From: Bin55 sp963667455
GTDB taxonomy: Bacteria; Pseudomonadota; Gammaproteobacteria; Pseudomonadales; Azotimanducaceae
Direction: 5' to 3'
DNA length: 64,000 nt
NCBI GenBank assembly: GCA_963667455.2
Contig: CAXXFR010000029.1
Span: 248,001 to 312,000, forward strand
Made by a program: the position numbers and the translations under genes. Shown piece after piece: positions 55,101-63,770 of the stretch. Every line of letters starts with the position of its first letter. Position 1 is the first letter of the stretch. Under the pieces are notes generated by a model. The model worked only from the letters and a program-made list of their open reading frames with translations, had not been told where the DNA came from and did no database searches.

Positions 55101-55921
55101 ATTCGGAAACACCTCCGGGACACTGGTTTGTAATACTCAATACGGTCAACGATCATCCGCTCCTTGATCGTCGTCTTGGCGGGATTGGACCTGTGCTGGA
55201 TGACTTTGAGTGGGACATCAAGTCGTACTTTGCGCTCGGAGGTGCGATGCACGACGCTGCCATTGCTGCATGGGGTCTCAAAGGCTGGTACGACTACATC
55301 CGACCCATATCGGCAATACGGGCCATGGCGGATCTAGGGCAGAGTTCCGACCCAGACGGAGCCAACTATGATGCCAACGGCATGCCCTTGGTCGGCGGTT
55401 ACATCGACTTGGTCCTTGAGGGAGATGATCTAGTTGGAGAGAACGGTGAGAATCTCAACAAAATCAAGGTCTTGGCGTGGCGGGGGCCAGATTACATCGA
55501 AGACCCGAGTAGCGATCAAGCTGGTGTTGGCTGGATACTAGCTGAGAATTGGTGGCCCTATCAGCGGCCGACCTTTGTCACTCCGCCCTTTGCAGGGTTT
55601 GTCTCAGGTCATTCGACATATTCGCGAGCTGCGGCAGAAGTCATGACCGCTCTAACTGGTTCGCCTTACTTTCCGGGCGGCATGAGTCAATTTGAAATCA
55701 CAGCCAACGAGTTCCTCGTTTTTGAAGAGGGTCCGTCCGTGAACATGACTCTACAGTGGGCTACCTACTACGATGCTTCCGACCAGTGCAGCTTGTCGCG
55801 TATCTGGGGAGGGATCCACCCTCCGGCAGACGATATCCCGGGCAGACTGATTGGGATCAAGATTGGTCAGCGCGCGTTTGCGCATGCGAAACGTTTCTTC
55901 GATGGAGAGAACCCGGAATAG
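52160..55921 (+). CDS. giant lipoprotein: FG-GAP/VCBS repeats, ASPIC/UnbV, InlB repeat, PAP2/vanadium-haloperoxidase domain
   Basis: 1253 residues from ATG 52160. The frame is open from 51926, but the lipoprotein signal VVAFFLILATLAGC fixes the later start, followed by a Gly/Ser/Asp/Thr/Pro linker. Domains in order: FG-GAP/VCBS repeats with Ca-binding DxDxDG loops (DYDRDGDFDLY, DIDGDGDLDLF, DYDLDGYLDLF, DADGDGDQDIV); ASPIC/UnbV (GVGSRIKITTEDGS ... VEVRWPDGT-like); a divergent InlB-type repeat ending TVTAHYIPG; then a long alpha-helical vanadium-haloperoxidase/PAP2 domain. Its phosphate/vanadate-site motifs are all present: KGWYDYIRP (K-x6-RP), FVSGHSTYSRAA (SGH) and SRIWGGIHPP (R-x4-H). It probably sits at the outer membrane or cell surface and may act as a haloperoxidase or phosphatase. 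Confidence 0.92.
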   Translation: MPLSALTRTATVVAFFLILATLAGCGGGGGSGGAPGSDDDDTPNNTPAPPPLTNSTNLEFVEVQDIGFDRPMTGNFATFTDPERFGGGIAAGDYDRDGDFDLYVVGRDSSPNHLYENQGDGTFVEVGAELGVAVTHWGSGPAFGDIDGDGDLDLFVGAVQNGALFMFENRINEREGKFVDITIDSLIRSKAANTVSALFFDYDLDGYLDLFHTHWGARWSEGVDTERLWRNNGNNTFSSASRSAGLGIIEQRTDWSFTPNLTDIDGDGDADFLMANDFGTSQVFGNNGDGTFSRITNRDVIIDQSGMGAAVADYDNDGDMDWFVTSIYNLDIQGGESFGNRLYRNYGDGRFEDVTDYSGTANGEWGWAACAADFDQDTHIDIAMVNGWIALQGKDYRNKPIKFFRNLGPGIEFREMADEVGITNRGQGRGMVCFDADGDGDQDIVVMNNSADHLVFYRNDTDNDNNYFVLELRGLGKNRMGVGSRIKITTEDGSQIRDLGGSNNYVSHNPLVAHFGVGTATTVDIEVRWPDGTITNEEGVEVNQRYVMRATEQILRLSVVGGTGAGVYLPGDTVSLVAAEPEEHYYFSHWSVNGEGTFSDIYSFRTTFTMPEETVTVTAHYIPGAAPDADVSIARRWMEVLLQSIRNDWARPTVHARNLFHASSAMYDSWLAYGDTDETTWLLGREQNDIQCDWTKSDSDADEDTILENRAETLSYAVYRIIRKRFQHSPRASQIRSDIDAMMGFLGYNINNDSTDWESGSPAALGNYLAGCYLDFGDADGANESEDYANQVYRPVNRALRPSLPGNPNITNHNRWQPLVLDSFIDQAGNPATDDEPEFLGPEWGSVYSFALEDDDLDIYQRDGWDYWVFHDPGGPPLTGSTNTTDNYLWGFSLVSIWSAHLDHSDGVMWDISPVALGNITSYPEATDYDSYDQFYNRLEGGDPSVGYTVNPVTGEPYQSQFVPRGDYTRVLAEFWADGPDSETPPGHWFVILNTVNDHPLLDRRLGGIGPVLDDFEWDIKSYFALGGAMHDAAIAAWGLKGWYDYIRPISAIRAMADLGQSSDPDGANYDANGMPLVGGYIDLVLEGDDLVGENGENLNKIKVLAWRGPDYIEDPSSDQAGVGWILAENWWPYQRPTFVTPPFAGFVSGHSTYSRAAAEVMTALTGSPYFPGGMSQFEITANEFLVFEEGPSVNMTLQWATYYDASDQCSLSRIWGGIHPPADDIPGRLIGIKIGQRAFAHAKRFFDGENPE

Positions 55922-55952
55922 GTCACGGCTTGTCCGACAAGAAACGGAGTAA

Positions 55953-56025
55953 GGTGTGGCAAATGGGGTGAGAGTGTATTAGCTACTTCTCACATTGGAC
56001 AGGCGTCTAGAGTTTTCGCCACACC
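55953..56025. repeat. spaced inverted repeat
   Basis: GGTGTGGC at 55953-55960 and its exact complement GCCACACC at 56018-56025 are separated by 57 bases, just downstream of the haloperoxidase-fusion gene. It could fold into a long hairpin in RNA or be chance. Confidence 0.25.
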
Positions 56026-56152
56026 GTTGTTGGTTAGTCTGAAGGATTCGCTTGACAAACACTCCCTATAGGGTTGCGAAGAGAAAGCTGGTGTGCGAGA
56101 CTGGTGAGGCAGTAGCGTTGCTTGAGTATTTTGAGATCAGAGACATAAATCA

Positions 56153-56467
56153 ATGAAAGAGGAACGAGCAGACGAAGGGCGACAGGAGTTCCAAATCTAC
56201 ATCGAACAAACCATTGACGGCATCTACATCACAAAACAAACCGTTATTCCAGGTTTAGTCTTGGAGTGTTCCGACCTCGACGAATTGAAGGAAGCAATCT
56301 ACGAGGTAGCGCCACATCTTCTGACCAGCAACTTGAAGATACCGCGAGATCAGATTGAGGACATCGCCCTCAGAGTGTTTCTCTCTCAAGAACAATCCGG
56401 TGCTTCGAACCGTATCGAGTCCTCCTGGAGCATGAGTTGTCTCAAGTCGCCAATTGTCACTGACTAG
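56153..56467 (+). CDS. orphan HicB/DUF1902-like small protein
   Basis: 104 residues. The stretch EFQIYIEQTIDGIYITKQTVIPGLVLE (quoted in part: DGIYITKQTVIPGLVLE) followed by CSDLDELKEAIYEVAPHLL follows the HicB/DUF1902 fold: a strand pair ending 'PGL-x-x-E' and a helix beginning with 'DLDEL'. HicB proteins are usually antitoxins with a DNA-binding tail paired with HicA. Here no HicA-like gene and no helix-turn-helix tail are visible. So it is an orphan of unknown function. ATG has weak upstream ribosome binding; a TTGACA at 56052-56057 might belong to its promoter but no good -10 follows. Confidence 0.55.
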   Translation: MKEERADEGRQEFQIYIEQTIDGIYITKQTVIPGLVLECSDLDELKEAIYEVAPHLLTSNLKIPRDQIEDIALRVFLSQEQSGASNRIESSWSMSCLKSPIVTD

Positions 56468-56777
56468 ACAACCCTGCTGAGCGATCAGTATTCGCAAGCA
56501 ACACGCGTATGCAAGCTTCTCAGTATCCCCGGATTGAGGCAATCCTGGCTAGAGAACCAAGACCAGTGCTACTTTGCACCGTAACGCCAATGAATAGGAC
56601 AATACAATGAGCTGACGTTCGACCAGTCTTCACCCCAGTTCACTTCCGTTGTGTTGGGGCTGTGTTGTGATCGTCTGTCAGCGTGGATTCTGAGGCTCGA
56701 TTTCCCACGAGGCTACTCTTGCATAGCAGGCCAACCTGCAATTTAGCGCTTTCGCCTGCCCTGGTACGTTTCCTCGA
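56468..56777. other. intergenic region ahead of the peptide ABC transporter with a palindrome
   Basis: 310 bases without a gene. GCAGG-CCAA-CCTGC at 56727-56740 is a perfect 5-base inverted repeat with a 4-base spacer, 38 bases before the yejB-like ATG. It could be an operator or a leader hairpin for the transporter operon. No clear -35/-10 pair seen. Confidence 0.35.
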
Positions 56778-57827
56778 ATGACTACGTACTTCATTCGTCG
56801 GTTCCTCTTGATCATTCCGACATTCATCGGAGTGACAATTCTCGTCTTCACTCTGACGCGGCTTGTGCCTGGCGGCCCGATCGAACGCATGCTCAATGAA
56901 GCCATGCTTGCCGGGGCCGAAGGCACAACCTCCATGTCTTCGGACTACGGTGGTCGAGGAGGCAGCACGCTGTCCGACGAACAAATGGAAGTGCTTCGAG
57001 CCTACTACGGATTCGACAAACCCATATTGGAAAGTTATCGGCATTGGCTTAGTCGAGTTGTAGTGCTCGACCTTGGTACATCTACGCGTTACACCGAGCC
57101 TGTGTGGGGGATCATCAAGTCCAGATTGCCGATTTCGATTTTCTACGGAGTTGCAACGCTGATTCTCACTTATGGGGTCTGTATTCCTCTTGGCATTGTG
57201 AAAGCCATCAAACACAGAACGGCGTTCGACAACGTCAGTTCAGCATTGGTCTTTCTGGGTTACGCAATCCCCAGCTATGTCGTCGCAATCGGTCTGCTGA
57301 CCGTCTTTGCGGCAAACCTCGAATGGTTTCCGCTTAGTGGATTCGTCAGCGACGACTTCGACATGCGATCACCCCTTGGAAAGGCCGGCGACATCATGAC
57401 TCACGCCGTTCTCCCTCTCATTGCCTACGTTGCTGGCAGTTTCGCCTTCACAACGATGCTCATGAAGAACTCATTGATGGACAATCTTGCGGCCGACTAC
57501 GTTCGAACAGCGATCGCCAAAGGACTGGACTTTCGAGGGGCTGTATTTCGACACGCACTACGCAACAGTCTGATTCCTATCGCAACGTCATTTGGCAACA
57601 ACATCTCGCTGATCATCACCGGCTCCTTCTTGATCGAAAAGATTTTCAACATCGATGGATTCGGATTGCTTGGGTTTGAGTCCCTCGTCGAGCGTGACTA
57701 TCCGGTCGTTATGGGAATTCTCGTCATTTCGTCGCTGCTCTTCGTGATCGGCAACATTCTTTCAGACATCTGCGTTGCAGTTGTGGATCCTCGAGTCAAG
57801 TTCGGGGCGGACGCCTCCAACCAGTAG
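56778..57827 (+). CDS. oligopeptide ABC transporter permease (DppB/YejB type)
   Basis: 349 residues, six membrane helices. The N-terminal helix MTTYFIRRFLLIIPTFIGVT and the FTLTRLVPGGPIERM segment are those of DppB/OppB/YejB. Residues 50-75 hold a Ser/Gly insert typical of YejB. The inner-membrane permease loop (the EAA-like DYVRTAIAKGLDFRGAVFRHALRNSLIP, partly quoted) docks to the ATPases. First gene of a five-gene operon; the second permease starts 8 bases downstream. Confidence 0.94.
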   Translation: MTTYFIRRFLLIIPTFIGVTILVFTLTRLVPGGPIERMLNEAMLAGAEGTTSMSSDYGGRGGSTLSDEQMEVLRAYYGFDKPILESYRHWLSRVVVLDLGTSTRYTEPVWGIIKSRLPISIFYGVATLILTYGVCIPLGIVKAIKHRTAFDNVSSALVFLGYAIPSYVVAIGLLTVFAANLEWFPLSGFVSDDFDMRSPLGKAGDIMTHAVLPLIAYVAGSFAFTTMLMKNSLMDNLAADYVRTAIAKGLDFRGAVFRHALRNSLIPIATSFGNNISLIITGSFLIEKIFNIDGFGLLGFESLVERDYPVVMGILVISSLLFVIGNILSDICVAVVDPRVKFGADASNQ

Positions 57828-57835
57828 CCGATACG

Positions 57836-58876
57836 ATGCTCGATCCTCAAACCATCAAGCAGTGGAAACGGTTCAAGTCCATCAAGCGTGGCTATTGGTC
57901 CGCGATCATTCTCGGCGGGCTCCTGTGTCTTAGCCTGGTCGCTGAATTGCTGGTCAACAACAGAGCGTTGATCGTCTCCTACGAAGGCAAGCTGTACTTC
58001 CCCACTTACGGTTCCGTCATTCCCGGTTCGGAGTTTGGACTCGACTACGAGTACGAGACCAACTATCGCGATTTGCAACAGCAGTTCAAAGAGAAGCGAT
58101 CTGGAAACTGGGTTCTTATGCCTCTTGTCCCATTCAATGCATTCGAGAACGATCTCCGGACTGATTTATTCCCTCCCTATCCCCCTTCCCTAGCATCCAA
58201 GCACTACCTAGGCACGGATTCGACCGGCCGCGACATCGTCGCGCGGTTGGTGTACGGCTTCCGCATCGCCATGGGATTCGCGCTCGTACTGCTGATCTGT
58301 AGTTATGCCGCGGGCATCATGGTTGGATGTGCAATGGGCTATTGGGGAGGAGCATTCGACCTGTTGTTTCAGCGCTTGATTGAGATTTGGAACACCATCC
58401 CGTTTCTCTATGTGATCATGATCGTCGCGAGCATTGTTGTACCCAACTTCTGGACTCTGGTCGTGGTCATGGTGATCTTCGGGTGGACATCTATGACCTG
58501 GAATATGCGTACTTCTACCTACAAGGAAAAGGCGCGGGAATATGTGAATGCTGCGCTTGCACTCGGTGCGACCAGTCCGCGCGTCATTGGGATTCACATT
58601 CTGCCGAACACCATTTCGGTCATCGTCACATTCATTCCATTTTCGATAGCCAGTGGAGTCGCTTCATTGACGGCATTGGACTATCTTGGTTTCGGCTTGC
58701 CACCACCTACACCCAGTTGGGGAGAACTCTTATCCCAAGGAACGGAGAATCTGGAATCGGTCTGGATCGTTTCGTCCGTGGGAGTCGCGATCGTCGCCGT
58801 CTTGCTCATGGTGACCTACATTGGCGAAGCGATCCGAGAAGCGTTCGATCCCAAGAAATTCACCTACTACGAGTGA
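57836..58876 (+). CDS. oligopeptide ABC transporter permease (DppC/YejE type)
   Basis: 346 residues. A long N-terminal periplasmic segment after the first helix (INNRALIVSYEGKLYFPTYG, quoted in part as VNNRALIVSYEGKLYFPTYG) marks the YejE subgroup. KHYLGTDSTGRDIVARLVYGFRIA is the DppC signature (quoted: GTDSTGRDIVARLVYGFR). Then EAA loop YVNAALALGATSPRVIGIHILPN (quoted: AALALGATSPRVIG). Ends before the lipoprotein gene with 13 bases between stop and start. Confidence 0.95.
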   Translation: MLDPQTIKQWKRFKSIKRGYWSAIILGGLLCLSLVAELLVNNRALIVSYEGKLYFPTYGSVIPGSEFGLDYEYETNYRDLQQQFKEKRSGNWVLMPLVPFNAFENDLRTDLFPPYPPSLASKHYLGTDSTGRDIVARLVYGFRIAMGFALVLLICSYAAGIMVGCAMGYWGGAFDLLFQRLIEIWNTIPFLYVIMIVASIVVPNFWTLVVVMVIFGWTSMTWNMRTSTYKEKAREYVNAALALGATSPRVIGIHILPNTISVIVTFIPFSIASGVASLTALDYLGFGLPPPTPSWGELLSQGTENLESVWIVSSVGVAIVAVLLMVTYIGEAIREAFDPKKFTYYE

Positions 58877-58889
58877 GGAATCCACCCCT

Positions 58890-60827
58890 ATGAACCCAAA
58901 AGCCACAACGACTTGTATTGGATTCATCTTTGCATTGGTCTTGCTCATCTCTGGATGTGGAGGCAATCAAACCTCAGACGATTCAGACTCCGTAGAGGAA
59001 ACAACAACTGAAGAGTACGTTGAACTTCCTCCGCACACGGTGAAAGAAGGAGACGGTCTACCTGACATTTTGCCAGATGATCTTGAATGGCTGACCAACA
59101 ACGAAGACCCTGAATTCGCTTCGCCCGATGCAATTCAAGGAGGTGTCTTTCGAACTTGGATTCTGAGCTTTCCACTCACACTACGGACAGTCGGTCCCGA
59201 TTCAAATGGTTCGTTTGCTGGATTTCTTCGTCCCAACAATCTCGGCCCTGTGTCCCACCATCCGGACACACGTTCGCCGATTCCCGTGCTAGCTACTCAT
59301 TGGGCTTTCGGTGAAGACGGTAGGACCATTTACTACCGTATCCATCCCAACGCAGAGTGGTCAGACGGTGTTCCTGTCACGGCCGACGACTGGGTGTTCA
59401 ACATCCGCTTTATGCGCTCCGAACAGATCGTAGCTCCCTGGTACAACAACTACTACACAGAACGAATTCGAGACATCAAGAAGTACGACTCCCACACAAT
59501 CGGCATTCAAGGTGCAGACGCCAAGCCGCCGGAAGAAATGCACTACAACTACGGAATAGGTCCGCGTCCCAAGCACTTCCACAAAATGAGCAGCACTTGG
59601 GTCGCCGACTACAACTGGCAACCAGAGCCGACCACCGGTCCCTATCACGTCGGTGAAGTAAATAAAGGCAAGCACATCGATCTTGACCGCACAGAAGACT
59701 GGTGGGGCTACGAATTGCGCTACATGCGCAACCGTTTCAATCCCGACAAGATTCGAATACGCGTCATTCGCGACGTCAATACGGCATGGCAGCATTTCTT
59801 GAAGGGCGAAATCGATACCTTCAGTTTGACGATTCCCGAATTCTGGCACGAAAAGGCAAAGCACGAAGTCTTCGACAATGGCTACGTCGGCAAGTATTGG
59901 TTCTACAACCAAGTACCGGTTGCATCCTCGGGCATCTACATGAACACCGAAGACCCTTTACTCGGCGACCGCAACATTCGGCTAGGGATTTCACACTCGA
60001 TGAACTTTCAGCGAGTCATTGACACCATTCTGCGTGGCGACTACGAGCGCCTCGAGACGTTCCAGCTTGGGTTCGGAGACTACGACAATACAGAGATCGA
60101 ACCACGAGAATTCGATCTCGATATGGCCGATGAGTACTTCGATTTGGCTGGATTCGACGAAAGAGACTCCACCGGAATTCGCGTTCGCACCGACGAAGAC
60201 GGACAGAAAACCAAGCTCTCCTTCCGAGTGACTTTCGGCAATCCGCTCCATGAAGATCGCCTCGTGGTTCTCAAGGAAGAAGCCAAGAAAGCAGGACTTG
60301 AACTCGAGCTCCACATGTTGGATTCCGCCACTTCATTCAAGCAAATGCTTGAAAAGAAACACCAACTGGCATGGATGGCATGGGCTTCGCAAGGTGCATC
60401 ACCTCGATATTGGGAACACTTCCACTCCGACAACGCTGGTCGAACCCAAACCAACAACATTACGAACCACGCCAATCCTCAAATGGACAAGCTAATCATG
60501 CAGTTCCGTGAATCCGCGGATCGGGGAGAGCGCATCAGATTGGCGCACACACTCGAACGTATGGTCCACAATGCGGCAGTCCTCGTCCCTCGAACCAAAG
60601 TGCCCTTTACACGGGAAGCTGCTTGGACGTGGATCAAACTTCCAACATGGCACGGGACGCGGAGCTCAACTTCGCTTTTCAACAGTCAATTCACTTCTGC
60701 CGGTATGTACTCCGGAGGCGGTTTGTTTTGGATAGACAGCGAGAAAAAGGAGGAAGTTCTCGCCGCGAAGCGTAAGGGTGAGAGTTCTTCGCCAATTGTG
60801 GTCGTCAACGAAACCTACCGAAACTAG
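58890..60827 (+). CDS. peptide-binding lipoprotein of ABC transporter (YejA/SBP family 5)
   Basis: 645 residues from ATG 58890 (MNPKATTTCIGFIFALVLL); the frame opens at 58821 but the earlier part overlaps yejE. Lipobox LISGC. Solute-binding family 5: the block FRTWILSFPLTLRTVGPDSNGSFAG (in part), HWAFGEDGRTIYYRIHPNAEWSDGVPVTADDWVF (in part: YRIHPNAEWSDGVPVTA) and TTGPYHVGEV. Typical YejA features include a long C-terminal lobe and the WASQGASPRYWEHFHSDNA stretch. In other bacteria such proteins bind oligopeptides or microcin C. It lies in the middle of the operon. Confidence 0.93.
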   Translation: MNPKATTTCIGFIFALVLLISGCGGNQTSDDSDSVEETTTEEYVELPPHTVKEGDGLPDILPDDLEWLTNNEDPEFASPDAIQGGVFRTWILSFPLTLRTVGPDSNGSFAGFLRPNNLGPVSHHPDTRSPIPVLATHWAFGEDGRTIYYRIHPNAEWSDGVPVTADDWVFNIRFMRSEQIVAPWYNNYYTERIRDIKKYDSHTIGIQGADAKPPEEMHYNYGIGPRPKHFHKMSSTWVADYNWQPEPTTGPYHVGEVNKGKHIDLDRTEDWWGYELRYMRNRFNPDKIRIRVIRDVNTAWQHFLKGEIDTFSLTIPEFWHEKAKHEVFDNGYVGKYWFYNQVPVASSGIYMNTEDPLLGDRNIRLGISHSMNFQRVIDTILRGDYERLETFQLGFGDYDNTEIEPREFDLDMADEYFDLAGFDERDSTGIRVRTDEDGQKTKLSFRVTFGNPLHEDRLVVLKEEAKKAGLELELHMLDSATSFKQMLEKKHQLAWMAWASQGASPRYWEHFHSDNAGRTQTNNITNHANPQMDKLIMQFRESADRGERIRLAHTLERMVHNAAVLVPRTKVPFTREAAWTWIKLPTWHGTRSSTSLFNSQFTSAGMYSGGGLFWIDSEKKEEVLAAKRKGESSSPIVVVNETYRN

Positions 60828-60844
60828 TCAGCTAACTCTTCCCG

Positions 60845-61834
60845 GTGACTCTTCTCAACGTTCAAGATCTGTCGATTTCCTTCGACACGGATGAAGGCAC
60901 CGTGGATGTGGTGGACCGTGTGGCGCTGACATTGGAACCGGGAGAAACACTCGGAATCGTCGGTGAATCCGGTTGCGGAAAGAGCGTGACTGCATTGGCT
61001 CTCATGGGATTGCTACCCAAACCTTCAGGTCGAGTCACCGACGGGCAGATCGAGTTGGACGGAGAGAATCTCCTTGCGGAGCAAGACGGGGATTGGCGTA
61101 GCATCCGAGGTCGGCGCATCTCGATGATTTTTCAAGAGCCCATGACCGCGCTCAATCCCGTACAACGTATCGGTAACCAACTGATGGAGACTCTCACTCT
61201 CCATAGACCTGAAGAAGACAAGGAAGCTGGAATTGCCGAATGCGTGAAAATTCTCGATCAGGTCGGCATACCCGAACCTGAACGTCGCTTGATGGACTAT
61301 CCGCATCAGCTGTCAGGGGGAATGCGGCAACGGGTCATGATCGCCATGGCACTTATCCATGTGCCTAGCATTCTTATCGCCGATGAGCCAACCACTGCAC
61401 TGGATGTCACGATCCAAGCACAGATTCTCGAACTCATTGCCGACCTGCAGAAGAGAAACGGAATGTCCGTAATCTTCATCACTCACGACCTTGCGATCAT
61501 TGCGGAAATCGCAGATCGAGTGTGTGTGATGTACGCAGGTCGAGTGGTAGAGCAAGCAAGCGTAATGGATCTGTTTACCAGTCCTTTGCATCCCTACACG
61601 AAAGGATTGTTGAGTTCCATTCCTAAACTGGAAGGCACCCCAAAGACCCAGCTCGCAACCATTCCAGGGCTGGTTCCCAGCTACCACGAAATGCCTTCTG
61701 GATGTCGTTTCCGCAACCGATGCGCACATGCTACCGAGCAATGTGCTGAGTCCATTCCTTCGCTGGACGATGCGAAACCGAAACACTTCGTCGCTTGCCA
61801 CCATTGGCGCGAGCTTGCAGAGCGAGCCGCATGA
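60845..61834 (+). CDS. oligopeptide ABC transporter ATPase (DppD/OppD type)
   Basis: 329 residues from a GTG at 60845. Walker A GESGCGKS, Q-loop FQEPMTALNPV, signature LSGGMRQRV, Walker B ILIADEPTTALD and His in THDLAI. The C-terminal part carries the peptide-transporter extension with four Cys-type residues (GCRFRNRCAHATEQC), which in this family binds an iron-sulfur cluster. E. coli YejF is a single fused ATPase; here it is split into two genes. Overlaps the next gene by 4 bases. Confidence 0.96.
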   Translation: MTLLNVQDLSISFDTDEGTVDVVDRVALTLEPGETLGIVGESGCGKSVTALALMGLLPKPSGRVTDGQIELDGENLLAEQDGDWRSIRGRRISMIFQEPMTALNPVQRIGNQLMETLTLHRPEEDKEAGIAECVKILDQVGIPEPERRLMDYPHQLSGGMRQRVMIAMALIHVPSILIADEPTTALDVTIQAQILELIADLQKRNGMSVIFITHDLAIIAEIADRVCVMYAGRVVEQASVMDLFTSPLHPYTKGLLSSIPKLEGTPKTQLATIPGLVPSYHEMPSGCRFRNRCAHATEQCAESIPSLDDAKPKHFVACHHWRELAERAA

Positions 61835-62859
61835 CTGAAATCAAGAATCCGCCATTGTTGGAAGTCAATGGTCTCACCAAGCACTTTTCAGTGAAAGCGG
61901 GAGTCATTCCGCGTACAGTGGGGCACGTCCACGCTGTCGATGATGTTTCGTTCACGTTGAACCAGGGTGAAACACTAGGACTGGTCGGAGAGTCAGGTTG
62001 TGGAAAGAGCACCGTCGGCAAGACATTGCTCCGACTTGAGGAACCGACTGCTGGAGTCGTCCGGTTTCAAGGTCGAGACATCGCAACCATGAAGCGCAAG
62101 GAACTACGATCATTGCGGCGTGACATCCAAATGATCTTTCAAGATCCTTTCGAATCACTCAACGCACGCCACACTGTAGGAAAAATCCTGTCCGAACCGT
62201 TTGTCATTCACCGTATCGGTTCAGCGTCCGAACGCACTAAGCGTGTGGAAGAGTTGCTTAACCGGGTCGGTCTCGACAAATCCGCGTCGACTCGGTTTCC
62301 TCACGAGTTTTCAGGAGGTCAGCGTCAGCGGATTGGAATCGCCCGAGCGATTGCCTTGAAGCCGAAGCTGATTGTCTGCGACGAAGCTGTTTCAGCACTC
62401 GATGTCTCAGTTCAGTCGCAGGTGATCAACCTGCTACTCGATCTTCAACAAGAAATGCATCTTGCGTTGATTTTCATCGCGCACGACTTGGCAGTTGTCA
62501 AGCATGTATCCGATCAAATTGCCGTGATGTACCTAGGGGAAATTGTCGAAACCCGCGACTCCGAGCAAGTCTATGCTTCACCTCGGCATCCCTACACCCA
62601 AGCCCTCATCTCCGCAATACCGCGACCGGATCCACGTTATCGAAGCGACAAGGTCATTCTGGAGGGAGATGTCCCGTCTCCCATTAGTCCGCCCAGTGGT
62701 TGTAGATTTCGCACTCGTTGCCAGTTCGCTCAGTCTGAGTGCGCGAGCAGTAGTCCGCAGCTCACCGAGCTGCCCTCTGGAGGCAGTGTCGCCTGCTTCT
62801 ATTGGGATCAACTCCAACCGCGACAGCAATCGTCAGAACAGGTCGCAAGTTCAGAATAA
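61831..62859 (+). CDS. oligopeptide ABC transporter ATPase (DppF/OppF type)
   Basis: 342 residues from ATG 61831, which overlaps the previous stop (ATGA). Walker A GESGCGKS, Q-loop FQDPFESLNAR, signature FSGGQRQRI, Walker B LIVCDEAVSALD, His in AHDLAV. The C-terminal GCRFRTRCQFAQSEC again suits an iron-sulfur cluster. It pairs with the preceding ATPase as a heterodimer. Last gene of the operon; a convergent outer membrane protein gene lies 15 bases away. Confidence 0.96.
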   Translation: MTEIKNPPLLEVNGLTKHFSVKAGVIPRTVGHVHAVDDVSFTLNQGETLGLVGESGCGKSTVGKTLLRLEEPTAGVVRFQGRDIATMKRKELRSLRRDIQMIFQDPFESLNARHTVGKILSEPFVIHRIGSASERTKRVEELLNRVGLDKSASTRFPHEFSGGQRQRIGIARAIALKPKLIVCDEAVSALDVSVQSQVINLLLDLQQEMHLALIFIAHDLAVVKHVSDQIAVMYLGEIVETRDSEQVYASPRHPYTQALISAIPRPDPRYRSDKVILEGDVPSPISPPSGCRFRTRCQFAQSECASSSPQLTELPSGGSVACFYWDQLQPRQQSSEQVASSE

Positions 62860-62874
62860 GTCGACCAGTTCGTA

Positions 62875-63678
62875 CTAGAAGTACTGAGCGATCCTAAAGG
62901 AGAAGTCAACGCTTCGTCTCGACAATTGCTGAGGAACCCTCAAGTCTTGGTGGTCGCCTTCCCACTCGGTCGTACCTTCGCGATTGGTTCGGAGTTCCAT
63001 TTGAATAGCCGTCTTGCCGAACCGCTTCTCGATTCCTATCCCTCCAACGTACTGTTCAAACGTCGGATTTCGAGATTCCGTCGCGGTCCTTCTTTGGTCG
63101 TCCGAAGTACAGTTCAAGGATTCAACGCAAATCGAGAAATCTCTCTCAAACTCGAAGGTTACTTCGCGTTTTCCTGCCAGTACGTAGAAGGCAAAGTCGA
63201 ACACTCCCAACAAACTGATGTGGGTTCCAACCTTCGCACTCAATACACGGTCAGACTGCGCCTGAAAGGACCAATCCTCGACAACAAGATCTGGGACTTT
63301 CGTTCCGTCGCTCTTGAGGCCGTCGGCTGAGAGCTTTCCTTCGATAGTTCCACCACGCAGTTCTGCATCCCATTGAACTGCAATCCATGCCCCTTGTCTT
63401 TGCAATTCGAGCTGATAGCCCACAAATGCGCCCAGTGTGTAAGGAGAGTCGGCCGAATCCTGTCGATCCGAGTAAATCAGATTGGATAGAGACAACGATG
63501 GGAACAGATCCACATCCCCTCTCTGCTCATAGCGGGTGTCGACATCTTCAAGACCGACCCCCGCTCCCACATAGAGTCCACCCAAGACCGGCTGAACCAC
63601 ACCGCACGCTAGGACAAGACCCCAAACACCGGCAAATCTACCCTTGAGGAATTCCTGGTTCCAACCCGCAATAGACAT
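62875..63678 (-). CDS. putative outer membrane beta-barrel protein
   Basis: 267 residues from ATG 63678; the frame opens at 63711. A signal peptide (FAGVWGLVLACGVVQPVLG) is followed by LYVGAGVGLEDVDTRYEQ, a strand-rich body with alternating hydrophobic residues (YTLGAFVGYQLEL, AWIAVQWDAELRGG, DFAFYVLAGKREVTFEFER) and two Cys in a loop (ICVESLNC). The C-terminal strand ends in Phe (FRIAQYF), the usual signal for barrel assembly by BamA. Resembles OmpA/OmpW-like eight-stranded barrels in size and pattern but no specific family is certain. Confidence 0.75.
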   Translation of the reverse strand: MSIAGWNQEFLKGRFAGVWGLVLACGVVQPVLGGLYVGAGVGLEDVDTRYEQRGDVDLFPSLSLSNLIYSDRQDSADSPYTLGAFVGYQLELQRQGAWIAVQWDAELRGGTIEGKLSADGLKSDGTKVPDLVVEDWSFQAQSDRVLSAKVGTHISLLGVFDFAFYVLAGKREVTFEFERDFSICVESLNCTSDDQRRTATESRNPTFEQYVGGIGIEKRFGKTAIQMELRTNREGTTEWEGDHQDLRVPQQLSRRSVDFSFRIAQYF

Positions 63679-63770
63679 CCAAAAGCTTCGCAAAAACCCT
63701 GTCGGTGTCATACTTCAATATCTCTCACACAAAGTCGAATGCCGGGTGATTTCTCATAGGGGTCAGCCAG

